From Lamprobacter modestohalophilus (GTDB lineage: Bacteria; Pseudomonadota; Gammaproteobacteria; Chromatiales; Chromatiaceae), in the NCBI RefSeq assembly GCF_016583905.1, contig NZ_NRRY01000002.1, forward strand, positions 149,063 to 213,062: a DNA stretch of 64,000 nt, written 5' to 3'. The number at the start of each line of letters is the position of its first letter. Within the stretch, counting starts at the first letter, position 1. A model generated the notes under the pieces. That model ran no database searches. It saw only the letters and a program-made list of their open reading frames with translations, and was not told the DNA's origin. Below, piece after piece: positions 34,706-42,400 of the stretch. Made by a program: the position numbers and the translations under genes.

Positions 34706-34999
34706 TCATGCAGCCATCCTAGACGGTAGCCGACTGACCGCCACGATCTTCGCCGTTTCGCGTAAATACTCGACATCAAGCGTCGCGTCTGCCGTGTCTC
34801 GCGACAGCTTCAGCAAACGCTCGTCCCCGGCTGCGAGGGCTTCTTTCTCAGGCGCTGTCAGATCCGCTAGGTGATCTTCCAGCCACTCCCTCGCATTGAG
34901 CATCAGGAATGCATCCCCGCATTCCGGGTCCCAATACTCAATATGTCCCAAATAACCGCGTAAAAGACGCAAGGACTCGCTGCGAGAGATCGATGTCAT
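34706..34999 (-). CDS. Hypothetical protein, candidate antitoxin or immunity partner
   Basis: A 97-residue protein, MTSISRSESLRLLRGYLGHI onward, acidic in the middle (ECGDAFLMLNAREWLEDHLA). It ends in a short basic tail. I do not recognise a family. It overlaps the end of the upstream gene (34938-35366) by 62 bases in another frame, an arrangement common in toxin-antitoxin and toxin-immunity pairs. A later start such as the Met of FLMLNAREW would remove the overlap but shorten it much. Base composition is less GC-rich than the flanking dsr and rpiA genes. Confidence 0.5.
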   Translation of the reverse strand: MTSISRSESLRLLRGYLGHIEYWDPECGDAFLMLNAREWLEDHLADLTAPEKEALAAGDERLLKLSRDTADATLDVEYLRETAKIVAVSRLPSRMAA

Positions 35000-35366
35000 C
35001 GACTTGATGCCCCAGTCGCCGTTGATTGTCGGAGAAAGACGGGCGGCCCGGCTCGATCGGGTAGACCGTTTTGATACGCCCATCTTGGTCTAAAATCATA
35101 GACCATTTGCCATTCTCGATCTCCAACACAGGGAACGCGCCACGCGAGACACGTCCACGTTGTGCCTGCGCGAGTGCGTCAAAAGCGTTTTGAGCAAGCT
35201 CTCGCTCCGATGCGATGTGGCCATAGCTTAGGCGGCGCCTGACATGTGAGTAATACAGATCTGGGGTCGTCCACAGCCGCTTCAGTCGCGTTTCTGGCGA
35301 TAAGCCGGCAGGAAGCCTTGCGGCCCGGCTTAGGAGCCGGGTGAACGCTGGATCATCCTGCACCAT
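34938..35366 (-). CDS. Hypothetical protein, candidate small toxin-like domain
   Basis: A 142-residue basic protein. The N-terminal half is arginine-rich and helical (LLSRAARLPAGLSPETRLKR, YYSHVRRRLSYGHIASEREL). The C-terminal half contains ENGKWSMILDQDGRIKTVYP, a strand pattern like that in BECR-fold endoribonuclease toxins, followed by RLGHQVDDIDLSQRVLASF. No family is recognised; the toxin reading is a guess from fold pattern and gene arrangement. The gene lies between dsrS and rpiA in a stretch unlike either neighbour. Confidence 0.5.
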   Translation of the reverse strand: MVQDDPAFTRLLSRAARLPAGLSPETRLKRLWTTPDLYYSHVRRRLSYGHIASERELAQNAFDALAQAQRGRVSRGAFPVLEIENGKWSMILDQDGRIKTVYPIEPGRPSFSDNQRRLGHQVDDIDLSQRVLASFTRLFGTY

Positions 35367-35474
35367 GGCCTCCTTCCATTCTCTTCAGTGGCCACAGATG
35401 CTCTTGAGGCGTGTTTCCTGCGGATTATTTTTTCGATCGCTCATGTGACGCCATGACGGATCACAGCGGGCCTA

Positions 35475-35550
35475 GAAGCTGTACATCGTCCGCTTCCCAA
35501 TCTGATCGTTACTGTCTGGGAAGCATCGGGAAGTAGAGAATGGACAGCGA
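35475..35550 (-). repeat. Dispersed hairpin element, family B, copy 2
   Basis: On the minus strand it reads GCTGTCCATTCTCTACTTCC then CGATGCTTCCC, matching copy 1 (8.6 kb) in 24 of 25 bases over the first part and copy 3 (60.9 kb) over the hairpin. Arms are CTTCCCAAT (35493-35501) and ATCGGGAAG (35525-35533). It abuts the 3' end of rpiA and may serve as its terminator. Confidence 0.65.
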
Positions 35551-35551
35551 C

Positions 35552-36220
35552 TTAGGCGGTGATCGTCCGCGGTCCGTCGGCGGAGCCAAGGATCAACACA
35601 TCTGCAGGCCGCAGCGCAAAGATGCCGACCGTAACCACGCCGGCGATGTTGTTGATCTGTTGCTCGAGCTTCATCGGCTCCATGATCTGTAGGCCGTTGA
35701 TGTCCAGGATCAGGTTGCCATTGTCGGTGGTAAAACCCTCGCGCCAGACCGGATTGCCACCGAGCTTCACCAGCTCGCGGGCGACATAGCTGCGGGCCAT
35801 CGGGATGACCTCAACCGGTAGCGGGAAGGCACCGAGCACCGGCACCAGCTTGCTTTCATCGGCGATGCAGACGAAACGCTCGCTGGCAGCAGCAACGATC
35901 TTTTCGCGCGTCAGCGCGCCGCCGCCGCCTTTGATCAGCTGCAGCGCCTTGTTCGACTCGTCCGCGCCGTCGACATAGAGCGACAGACCGCCGGTGGCGT
36001 TGAGATCGAGCACCGGAATGCCGTGCGCCTTGAGCCGTTGACTCGAGGCCTCCGAGCTGGAGACGGCGCCATCGATCTTGCCCTTGATGGTGGCGAGATA
36101 ATCGATGAAATGATTGACGGTCGAGCCGGTGCCGACGCCGATGACGCCGCCCTCGACATGGCTCAGTGCGGCCTCTGCCGCTTGTTTCTTTAATTCGTCC
36201 TGGCGCTGTGCAGAGTCCAT
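35552..36220 (-). CDS. rpiA: Ribose-5-phosphate isomerase A
   Basis: A 222-residue RpiA, interconverting ribose 5-phosphate and ribulose 5-phosphate in the pentose phosphate and Calvin cycles. Motifs are [47 protein letters not shown] and [11 protein letters not shown], which include the conserved catalytic Asp/Glu/Lys residues. ATG 36220 follows CGAGG; the frame also has a TTG two codons upstream. It is divergent from ilvA. Confidence 0.96.
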   Translation of the reverse strand: MDSAQRQDELKKQAAEAALSHVEGGVIGVGTGSTVNHFIDYLATIKGKIDGAVSSSEASSQRLKAHGIPVLDLNATGGLSLYVDGADESNKALQLIKGGGGALTREKIVAAASERFVCIADESKLVPVLGAFPLPVEVIPMARSYVARELVKLGGNPVWREGFTTDNGNLILDINGLQIMEPMKLEQQINNIAGVVTVGIFALRPADVLILGSADGPRTITA

Positions 36221-36411
36221 GGTCAATCCTCGAAAACGATGTGGTGATGGGGGAGACAGCGTTTGCAGGCGGTTAAATTCGCCGCGCTGGCAGCGGTCTG
36301 CTGCAGGACCAGCAGTATATCAAAGGCCTTTCGGCGTCATCTGTCGTATCCTGAGGCGTTTTGCCTGTGCCGTTGCGCGGCGACCGCGCCTCTCTTCGAA
36401 CCGATCTAACG

Positions 36412-36519
36412 CGCATCTTATGGTGCGGCGCCCACTCCGGAAAATGAATCGAGCGAGATTCACGTTAACGTCCATAGCGCGTCGCCACCCCGGACGATGA
36501 AGCGCTTGTTTCACGGTAA
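36412..36519 (-). repeat. Dispersed REP-like element, family A, double copy
   Basis: On the minus strand, 36519 to 36461 reads TTACCGTGAAACAAGCGCTT, CATCGTCCGGGGTGGCGACG, CGCTATGGACGTTAACG, close to copy 2. It continues with GTGAATCTCGCTCGATTCAT, TTTCCGGAGTGGGCGCCGCA and CCATAAGATGCGCGTTAG, which matches copy 1 at 7.1 kb. So two units lie head to tail. The element ends six bases before the ilvA start codon and thus forms the ilvA leader. Confidence 0.65.
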
Positions 36520-36524
36520 TCGTC

Positions 36525-38054
36525 ATGCTGAACGCCTACATCGAGCGCATTCTCAAGGCTCGCGTCTACGACATCGCCATCGAGTCCCCGCTAACCCTAG
36601 CCAAAGGCCTGTCGCGGCGGGTCGGCAATCAGGTTTTGCTGAAGCGCGAGGATCTGCAGCCGGTGTTCTCGTTCAAGCTGCGTGGCGCCTACAACAAGCT
36701 CCGGCATCTGCCGGCAGCCGCGCTCGAGCAGGGCGTGATCGCGGCCTCAGCCGGCAATCATGCGCAGGGCGTGTCGATGGGGGCCTCGCATCTGGGGGTG
36801 CAGGCGGTGATCGTGATGCCGAAGACGACGCCCGGCATCAAGGTGGATGCGGTGCGCAACTGGGGCGCGAAGGCGTTGCTGCACGGCGATTCGTTCGATG
36901 AGGCTTATACCTACGCGATGGAGTTGGCCGCTGAGCGCAACCTGACCTTTCTGCATCCCTTTGATGATCCGGACGTCATCGCCGGACAAGGCACCATCGG
37001 CATGGAGATCCTGCGCCAGCTTCCTGAGCCGCCGCACGCCATCTTCGTGCCGGTCGGCGGTGGCGGGTTGATTGCTGGGGTCGCGGCCTATGTGAAGGCG
37101 ATCTCTCCCGAGGTGAAGGTCATTGGTGTCGAGCCCGAGGATGCGCCGACGCTGCATGCGGCCCTTGCCGCCGATGAGCGCGTGGTGTTGCCGGAGGTTG
37201 GGCTGTTCGCCGACGGGGTGGCGGTCCGGCAGATCGGGCAGGAGACCTTCCGCATCGCCCGCGAGACGGTCGATGAGGTAGTGTTGGTGAGTACCGATGC
37301 CATCTGCGCTGCGATCAAGGATATCTACGATGACACGCGAGGTATCGCGGAGCCGGCCGGGGCGCTAGCGGTGGCTGGGCTCAAGCAGTACGTTGAGCGC
37401 AGCGGTATCCGCGGTGCCACCCTGGTCGCGATCGAAAGTGGCGCCAACATCAATTTCGATCGCTTGCGCCACGTCGCCGAGCGTGCCGAGCTTGGCGAGC
37501 GCCGCGAGGCCCTATTCGCGGTCGAGATCCCGGAACGCCCCGGCAGCTTCCTCGCCTTTTGCAAGGCCCTCGGCAAGCGTCAGATCACCGAGTTCAATTA
37601 TCGTTACGCGGATCAGCAAGAGGCGGTGGTGTTCGTTGGGGTCGAGCTTGGCGGTGGCCTCGCGGAGCGTCACGAGATGCTCGAGCGCATCGAGAAGAAG
37701 GGCTTTGCCGTCACCGATATGAGCGACAACGAGACGGCGAAGCTGCATATCCGGTTCATGGTTGGCGGTCACGCGCCTGGCGTTTGCGATGAGCGTCTGG
37801 TGCGGTTCGAGTTTCCGGAGCGTCCTGGCGCGCTGCTCAACTTCCTGACCGGGCTTGGTCGGCGCTGGAACATCAGCCTGTTCCACTATCGCAACCATGG
37901 TGCTGCTTATGGGCGGGTGCTGATGGGGCTTCAGGTGCCGGAGGCCGAGGTGCCGGAGCTCACTGAGCTATTGACCGGTTTGGGTTATCCATTCTGGGAC
38001 GAGAGTGAGAATCCGGCCTATCGGTTGTTTGCCGGCATCGAGCGCGGTGGCTGA
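36525..38054 (+). CDS. ilvA: Threonine ammonia-lyase, biosynthetic
   Basis: A 509-residue IlvA that deaminates threonine to 2-oxobutanoate, the first step to isoleucine. The PLP lysine is in PVFSFKLRGAYNKLRH; the phosphate loop is FVPVGGGGLIAGVAAYVKA. Two C-terminal ACT-like regulatory domains start near ALFAVEIPERPGSFLAFCKA and VRFEFPERPGALLNFLTGLG. The length matches the E. coli enzyme (feedback-inhibited, biosynthetic). ATG 36525 lies directly behind a family A repeat, with no strong ribosome site. Confidence 0.96.
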   Translation: MLNAYIERILKARVYDIAIESPLTLAKGLSRRVGNQVLLKREDLQPVFSFKLRGAYNKLRHLPAAALEQGVIAASAGNHAQGVSMGASHLGVQAVIVMPKTTPGIKVDAVRNWGAKALLHGDSFDEAYTYAMELAAERNLTFLHPFDDPDVIAGQGTIGMEILRQLPEPPHAIFVPVGGGGLIAGVAAYVKAISPEVKVIGVEPEDAPTLHAALAADERVVLPEVGLFADGVAVRQIGQETFRIARETVDEVVLVSTDAICAAIKDIYDDTRGIAEPAGALAVAGLKQYVERSGIRGATLVAIESGANINFDRLRHVAERAELGERREALFAVEIPERPGSFLAFCKALGKRQITEFNYRYADQQEAVVFVGVELGGGLAERHEMLERIEKKGFAVTDMSDNETAKLHIRFMVGGHAPGVCDERLVRFEFPERPGALLNFLTGLGRRWNISLFHYRNHGAAYGRVLMGLQVPEAEVPELTELLTGLGYPFWDESENPAYRLFAGIERGG

Positions 38055-38077
38055 CTGATCGTGGCAAGAGCAGGCTG

Positions 38078-38236
38078 AGGCGATTGCCGGAAAAGCGCGT
38101 ACCGAATCTGCCGTATTTTCGTTCGCCTTCAACTGGAGCGTCGCCGGGAGCATAGCCGGGCTATTTGGCCGGTAATGCGATGCGGAAGGCGGGCGAAAAG
38201 ACCATAAGGCAGTAAGCGATTTGGCAGAAATCGCCT
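38078..38236. repeat. Long imperfect inverted-repeat element between convergent genes
   Basis: The 204-base gap between ilvA and ygfA holds a 159-base element with 8-base terminal inverted repeats, AGGCGATT (38078-38085) and AATCGCCT (38229-38236). An internal stem joins CTGCCGTATTTTCGTTCGCC (from 38108) with the complement of GAAGGCGGGCGAAAAG and CATAAGGCAG (38185-38212). A further small hairpin, GCGATTTggcagAAATCGC, lies at the right end. It may be a bidirectional terminator or a MITE-like element. Confidence 0.55.
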
Positions 38237-38258
38237 AACGTCGATCGCCAGCACCGCG

Positions 38259-38846
38259 TCAGATTTGGCGCTGGTAAAGTGCGCGCTCGGTAACCACCGC
38301 GTCCATCGGCCGGTCCCAGGGCTCGGGCTCGATGTGATCAACGCGCTGACACTCATGCGCCAGGCCGATCAACCGGGGTCGTTGCCAATGCTGCCGATCG
38401 CCGAGGAAGGCGAGGCTGCGATCGTAGAAGCCGGCGCCCATACCAATGCGATGGCACTGGGCGTCGAATCCAACCAGTGGCACTAAGATCAGATCCAGCC
38501 CCTGCGGTGTCAGGATCTTGCGGCCACGGGCGGCGGGCTCTGGGATGCCGAAACGGTTGCGCTTGAATCTGGAACTGGCATCAAGGCGCACGAACCAGAG
38601 TCGGCCGGGTGCGTGTTGGCGCAGCACCGGCAGATACCAGCGGCGACGGCCTTGAAGCCGCGCGCGGATCGGTGATGGGTCGAGCTCGCCGGCAATCGGG
38701 AGGTAAAGCGCGATGCGCTTCGCGGCATGCATCAGGCCACTGCTGATGAGTCGCTGACATACGGACTCGGCGTGATCGCGTTGGTCGCGCTGGCTCAGCG
38801 CAAGGCGTGCACGACGCAGGCGGCGGCGAAGCAAGGGGTCAGTCAC
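38259..38846 (-). CDS. ygfA: 5-formyltetrahydrofolate cyclo-ligase
   Basis: A 195-residue protein that converts 5-formyl-THF to 5,10-methenyl-THF using ATP. Motifs are RRRLRRARLALSQRD at the N-terminus, ALYLPIAGELDPSPI and the signature GLDLILVPLVGFDAQCHRIG followed by MGAGFYDRSLAFL. GTG 38846 is chosen: the ATG of the longer frame (38924) lies inside the 6S RNA. The gene directly follows 6S RNA on the same strand, the arrangement known from E. coli (ssrS-ygfA), so it is probably read through from the 6S promoter. Confidence 0.92.
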   Translation of the reverse strand: MTDPLLRRRLRRARLALSQRDQRDHAESVCQRLISSGLMHAAKRIALYLPIAGELDPSPIRARLQGRRRWYLPVLRQHAPGRLWFVRLDASSRFKRNRFGIPEPAARGRKILTPQGLDLILVPLVGFDAQCHRIGMGAGFYDRSLAFLGDRQHWQRPRLIGLAHECQRVDHIEPEPWDRPMDAVVTERALYQRQI

Positions 38847-38867
38847 AGTGATCCGGCGGGAGAAAGG

Positions 38868-39061
38868 AGAGACACCTCCCACCTGTGCCGGTGCAGTCCT
38901 TCGTTCTTGAACCTGAGGGTTCAAGTGGGAACGCTACATCCGGCTTCAGGCTTTCCGCTCGAGGCGGACATGCACAACGGCCAGATTCTCAGCGTCCCCG
39001 GGGTACGAATTAGGCTCAAGAAAATACCCAGGCCGCTGCCGTACACTGCAGGAGATGTCTG
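38868..39061 (-). ncRNA. ssrS: 6S RNA
   Basis: About 194 nucleotides between zapA and ygfA, where gammaproteobacterial 6S RNA lies. The ends pair: AGACATCTCC (39060-39051) with GGAGGTGTCT (38879-38870). The conserved hairpin CTTGAACCCTCAGGTTCAAG corresponds to the CCTTGAACCAAGGGTTCAAG hairpin of E. coli 6S RNA. 6S RNA mimics an open promoter and binds sigma70 RNA polymerase. A TATAGT -10 box (39075-39070) lies just upstream and overlaps the zapA stop codon. Ends are accurate to a few bases. Confidence 0.88.
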
Positions 39062-39070
39062 AGATCGAGA

Positions 39071-39433
39071 CTATACCTTATCGTTGGCAGCGTCTAGCCC
39101 GGACGGCTCCGCTGCTGGTGCATCCTCGGCGCGAGGCCGCGGTTCAATGGCATCAGACAAGCGTTCTTGGATCATCTGCAGCCGGTCGCGTTGCTCGCTG
39201 ATCTCGTCGCGCTCGCGCATCAGGTCGTAGACGAGGTTCAGGGCAGCCATCACTGCGATGCGATCGGCGCCGATGATGCGGCCGTTCTGGCGCACCTCGC
39301 GCATGCGCTGATCGAGCAGTCGGGCGGAATCGATCAGGCCGTGATGCTCTTCGGGTCCGCAAGCGATCCGATACTCTTTGTCCAGGATGCGGATCGTGAC
39401 TGGCATCACGCGGCCATTGTCGGATGGGTTCAT
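39071..39433 (-). CDS. zapA: Cell division protein ZapA
   Basis: A 120-residue ZapA: VTIRILDKEYRIACGPEEHH, then GLIDSARLLDQRMREVRQNG, and the coiled coil VYDLMRERDEISEQRDRLQ. It bundles FtsZ filaments at mid-cell. An extra charged Pro/Ala-rich tail of about 25 residues follows the coiled coil. ATG 39433 shares one base with the stop of the upstream gene (TAATG), so the two are translationally coupled. Confidence 0.93.
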   Translation of the reverse strand: MNPSDNGRVMPVTIRILDKEYRIACGPEEHHGLIDSARLLDQRMREVRQNGRIIGADRIAVMAALNLVYDLMRERDEISEQRDRLQMIQERLSDAIEPRPRAEDAPAAEPSGLDAANDKV

Positions 39434-39642
39434 TACAATTGCTCCTCCATCGCCTTAAGACGTGCGACCATGGCCTCGATTCGGCTGCGCGCGAACTCGG
39501 TCTTCTCGATCAGCTCGGCACGCTCGGCGACCAAGTGCTCTTGACTCGCTCGCAAGGAGGCGTTTTCCTCGCGAAGATGTTCACACTTGCGGATCAGCGT
39601 CTCGACATGTTGCTCTAGTAGATTGATATCGAAGTCGGCCAT
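39433..39642 (-). CDS. ZapB-like coiled-coil protein (TIGR02449 type)
   Basis: A 69-residue protein that is one continuous coiled coil: FDINLLEQHVETLIRKCEHL, REENASLRASQEHLVAERAE. It belongs to the small TIGR02449/ZapB-like family found directly upstream of zapA in gammaproteobacteria and likely assists ZapA at the Z-ring. A clear sigma70 promoter lies at 39672-39700. One-base overlap with zapA. Confidence 0.85.
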   Translation of the reverse strand: MADFDINLLEQHVETLIRKCEHLREENASLRASQEHLVAERAELIEKTEFARSRIEAMVARLKAMEEQL

Positions 39643-39671
39643 GCCGAGCCCCCGCGGAAAAGCTTGCCGAG

Positions 39672-39700
39672 ACTATAGAAGGGGACCAAGGTTGGGTCAA
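39672..39700 (-). promoter_or_regulatory. Sigma70 promoter of the zapB-like/zapA operon
   Basis: On the minus strand TTGACC (39700-39695) and TATAGT (39677-39672) are separated by exactly 17 bases. Transcription would start near 39665, giving a leader of about 23 bases before ATG 39642. This is the best consensus promoter seen in the window. Confidence 0.75.
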
Positions 39701-39888
39701 ACGATGGCGTCGACATCGTCACGAGCATGGCCTGTCAACGTGGCCCCGGTCACACTTCGCTTTGTCCGCAGCAACGGTTGCCGCCTAGGCTGGTCTTTGA
39801 CGATGGCAGTATGAGCCTTGAAGCGCACCGAGCAGTCATCGCTTACTCTTTTGGCTTGGCGATGCGCTGTCAACATGACCGAAACAAT

Positions 39889-39940
39889 GACCGAAACAAG
39901 CGCTTCGTCGTCCGGGATGGCGATGCACTATGTCTGTTAG
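39889..39940 (+). repeat. Dispersed REP-like element, family A, diverged copy
   Basis: GACCGAAACAAGCGCTTCGT, CGTCCGGGATGGCGATGCAC, TATGTCTGTTAG: a more diverged copy whose hairpin is weakened. It lies in the 340-base gap between the zapB-like gene and ygfB, which otherwise holds the minus-strand promoter and no gene. ACCGAAACAA is duplicated at its left side. Confidence 0.55.
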
Positions 39941-39982
39941 CCCAGCAGCGCTGCGGTTCCGATTGATGATGAGGATTTGCTC

Positions 39983-40759
39983 ATGGCCTTTGCCGTCGCC
40001 CCAGATTACGACAGACTGTCCCGTCTACTGGCGGGTGTCGAGCTAGCGCCAAGCCCAGCTGAGGCGCAAGGGATGCTGTGTGGTCTGCTCGCCCTACATC
40101 TGCCCGATCCGCTAGAGCGTTGGCAAGCGCAGCTCCTCTTGGCGACCCCAGCTGCGGAGTCGAACTCAAGCTCGGAATGGGGGCTAGAGCCAGTGATCGA
40201 CGCCGCCGCGGCTCCAGCTCCTATCGACCTAACTTTCCAGGGGCGAAAAACCTCTGCAGCCGGGCATGCCGAGGCTCATGCTTGCTGCGATGACCCGAGT
40301 CATGATCACGCCGGCGCCCATGCCGGCTATCCTGCTGATGTCAACGCCGATGCCGACGCGGATGAGCGCAGCGCGGCATTAGAGCAGCTCGCGGCCTGGA
40401 CGCAGTCGGCGATTGGCCCCACCTCGTTGAGCTTCGACCTGCTCTTGCCGCCAGAGGACCGCCTCCTCCAAGAGCGTGCACATGCCGTACTGGATTGGGT
40501 GCGCGGCCTGCTGTTCGGTTTGGCGCTGGGTGGCTTGGACCGTGAACAGCTGCTCGGCCAGGCCGCTGAGGCGTTTGATGATCTGGTCGAGCTGACGCGC
40601 ATGGATCTTGATGCGATCGTCGAGGGCGATGCCGATGAGCAGGCGCTGACCGAGATCGTCGAATTTCTCCGCGTCGCGGCCATGTTGATCCGCGAGGATA
40701 GGGCCAAGGCCTTGCTCGATGAACGCGACCGGCAAGTTGCCGAGATGGGAATGCATTAG
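39983..40759 (+). CDS. ygfB: YgfB/UPF0149 family protein with His/Asp-rich insertion
   Basis: A 258-residue UPF0149 protein, longer than E. coli YgfB (about 190). The N-terminal PDYDRLSRLLAGVELAPSPA and EAQGMLCGLLALHL and the C-terminal VLDWVRGLLFGLALGGLDRE, ALTEIVEFLRVAAMLIRED are family segments. Between them is an extra stretch (about residues 60-125) with AGHAEAHACCDDPSHDHAGA and VNADADADERSA, which looks able to bind metal. Function of the family is not settled. ATG 39983 follows TGAGGA. pepP begins immediately after its stop. Confidence 0.88.
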   Translation: MAFAVAPDYDRLSRLLAGVELAPSPAEAQGMLCGLLALHLPDPLERWQAQLLLATPAAESNSSSEWGLEPVIDAAAAPAPIDLTFQGRKTSAAGHAEAHACCDDPSHDHAGAHAGYPADVNADADADERSAALEQLAAWTQSAIGPTSLSFDLLLPPEDRLLQERAHAVLDWVRGLLFGLALGGLDREQLLGQAAEAFDDLVELTRMDLDAIVEGDADEQALTEIVEFLRVAAMLIREDRAKALLDERDRQVAEMGMH

Positions 40760-42175
40760 ATGGCGAATGAGGCTCAACCAACACCAACACCAACACCAAC
40801 ACCAACACCAACACCAGCGCGAGCCGCGGATCAGTCCAAACACCCCTATCGTGCGGCTGAGCTGAAACGTCGGAGGCGGGAATTGCTCAAGGCGCTGGGT
40901 GATGACAGCGTCCTGCTGTTACCAGCGGCGCCAGAGGTGATTCGTAATCGGGATGTGCATCATCCTTATCGGCAGTCCAGCGACCTGGCCTGGTTGACCG
41001 GCTTTCCGGAGCCCGAGGCGGTCGCCGTGCTGGCGCCCAAGCGCAAGGATGGGGCCTTCGTGCTGTTCTGCCGTCCGCGTGATCCTGAGCGCGAGATCTG
41101 GGACGGCTTCCGCTATGGAGTCGAAGGCGCGGTCGAGCACTTTGGCGCCGATCAGGCGTTTCCGATCAGCGAGCTGGATGAGAAGCTGCCTGCGATCCTT
41201 GCTGATCGCCGCCGCGTGGTCTACCCATTAGGGCTCGATGATGGCTTTGATCGACGCGTGATCAGTTGGCTACGTGCGGTGCGCGCGCTCGCGCGCAAGG
41301 GGATCAGTGCGCCGACGGAGCTGGTCAGCGCTGATCGATACCTCCATGAGCGGCGGCTGATCAAGTCGAGGTCGGAATTGCAGACGATGCGGCGTGCCGC
41401 GGACATCTCGGCGGCGGCGCACCAGCGACTGATGCAGACTGCGCAACCGGGCTGCTCAGAACAGCGCCTCGAGGCGACCTTTCTCGCCGCCTGCGCCGAG
41501 CAGGGCGCCCGCTTCCAGGCCTATCAGCCGATCGTTGGCAGTGGTGCCCACGCTTGCGTGCTGCACTATATCGAGAATGCCGATGTGCTGCGCGACGGCG
41601 ATCTGGTGTTGGTCGACGCCGGCTGCGAGCTGGATGGCTACGCCTCTGACATCACGCGCACTTTCCCGGCCAATGGTCTCTTCAGTCCCGCTCAGCGCCG
41701 TCTCTACGATCTGGTCCTCAAGGCCCAGCTGGCAGCCATCGCCAAGGTACGTGCCGGCAACCATTGGAACCAGCCACACAAGGCAGCGCTCAAGGTGCTG
41801 ACCCAAGGGCTCGTTGATCTTGGCCTAATCGACGCCGCTGGTGCGGACCTGAAGCAGTTGATCAAAGACGAACGCTATAAGCCGTTCTTCATGCACAAGA
41901 CCGGTCATTGGTTGGGAATGGACGTGCATGATGTCGGTCAGTACAAGCAAGACGGGCGTTGGCGTCGGTTTGAGCGGGGCATGGTGCTGACCGTCGAGCC
42001 CGGGCTCTACATCGCCCCGGACGCCGAGGCGCCAGCCGAATACCGGGGCATTGGCATCCGCATCGAGGACGATGTACTGGTGACGGATGGCGAGCCTGAG
42101 ATCCTTTCGGCTAAGGTGCCAAAAGCGCCCGATGAGATCGAGGCGCTGATGGCGGCAGCAGCCGCTGGTGCCTAA
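40760..42175 (+). CDS. pepP: Xaa-Pro aminopeptidase PepP
   Basis: A 471-residue metallopeptidase that removes N-terminal residues preceding proline. The pita-bread fold ligands are visible: LVDAGCELDGYASDITRTFP (two Asp), HKTGHWLGMDVHDVG (His), LTVEPGLYI (Glu) and GIGIRIEDDVLVT (Glu). The N-terminal domain has NRDVHHPYRQSSDLAWLTGF. It carries a Pro-Thr repeat of about 13 residues after MANEAQ, absent from E. coli PepP. ATG 40760 abuts the ygfB stop. The order ygfB-pepP-ubiH-ubiI equals E. coli. Confidence 0.95.
   Translation: MANEAQPTPTPTPTPTPTPARAADQSKHPYRAAELKRRRRELLKALGDDSVLLLPAAPEVIRNRDVHHPYRQSSDLAWLTGFPEPEAVAVLAPKRKDGAFVLFCRPRDPEREIWDGFRYGVEGAVEHFGADQAFPISELDEKLPAILADRRRVVYPLGLDDGFDRRVISWLRAVRALARKGISAPTELVSADRYLHERRLIKSRSELQTMRRAADISAAAHQRLMQTAQPGCSEQRLEATFLAACAEQGARFQAYQPIVGSGAHACVLHYIENADVLRDGDLVLVDAGCELDGYASDITRTFPANGLFSPAQRRLYDLVLKAQLAAIAKVRAGNHWNQPHKAALKVLTQGLVDLGLIDAAGADLKQLIKDERYKPFFMHKTGHWLGMDVHDVGQYKQDGRWRRFERGMVLTVEPGLYIAPDAEAPAEYRGIGIRIEDDVLVTDGEPEILSAKVPKAPDEIEALMAAAAAGA
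40778..40813 (+). repeat. CCAACA hexamer repeat at the start of pepP
   Basis: Six perfect copies of CCAACA encode (Pro-Thr)6 just after the pepP start. Gain or loss of a unit keeps the frame, so it would vary linker length, not switch expression. Confidence 0.9.
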
Positions 42176-42400
42176 GCTGGAGCCTGGGCGCGGGCCCGTG
42201 CTTGCCCCGCGCGGTGATCTCGACAGTGGCACAGAGAGACCCGCTGCGCTGTTAGTTCGAGCTGAGCGAGCTGGGCGGACCAGCAGCTCGAGCGAGCCGA
42301 CCGAACAGAACGCATTGCTAGGCCGGCCGACACGTCATCAGACTGCGCCGATATTTTAAGACTGATCCAGAGCGCGAACCGGAGAGCCGAGACTTTAGCT

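Noticed and set aside
40778..40813. Phase-variable switch in pepP
   Set aside because: The repeat unit is six bases, so copy changes preserve the reading frame.
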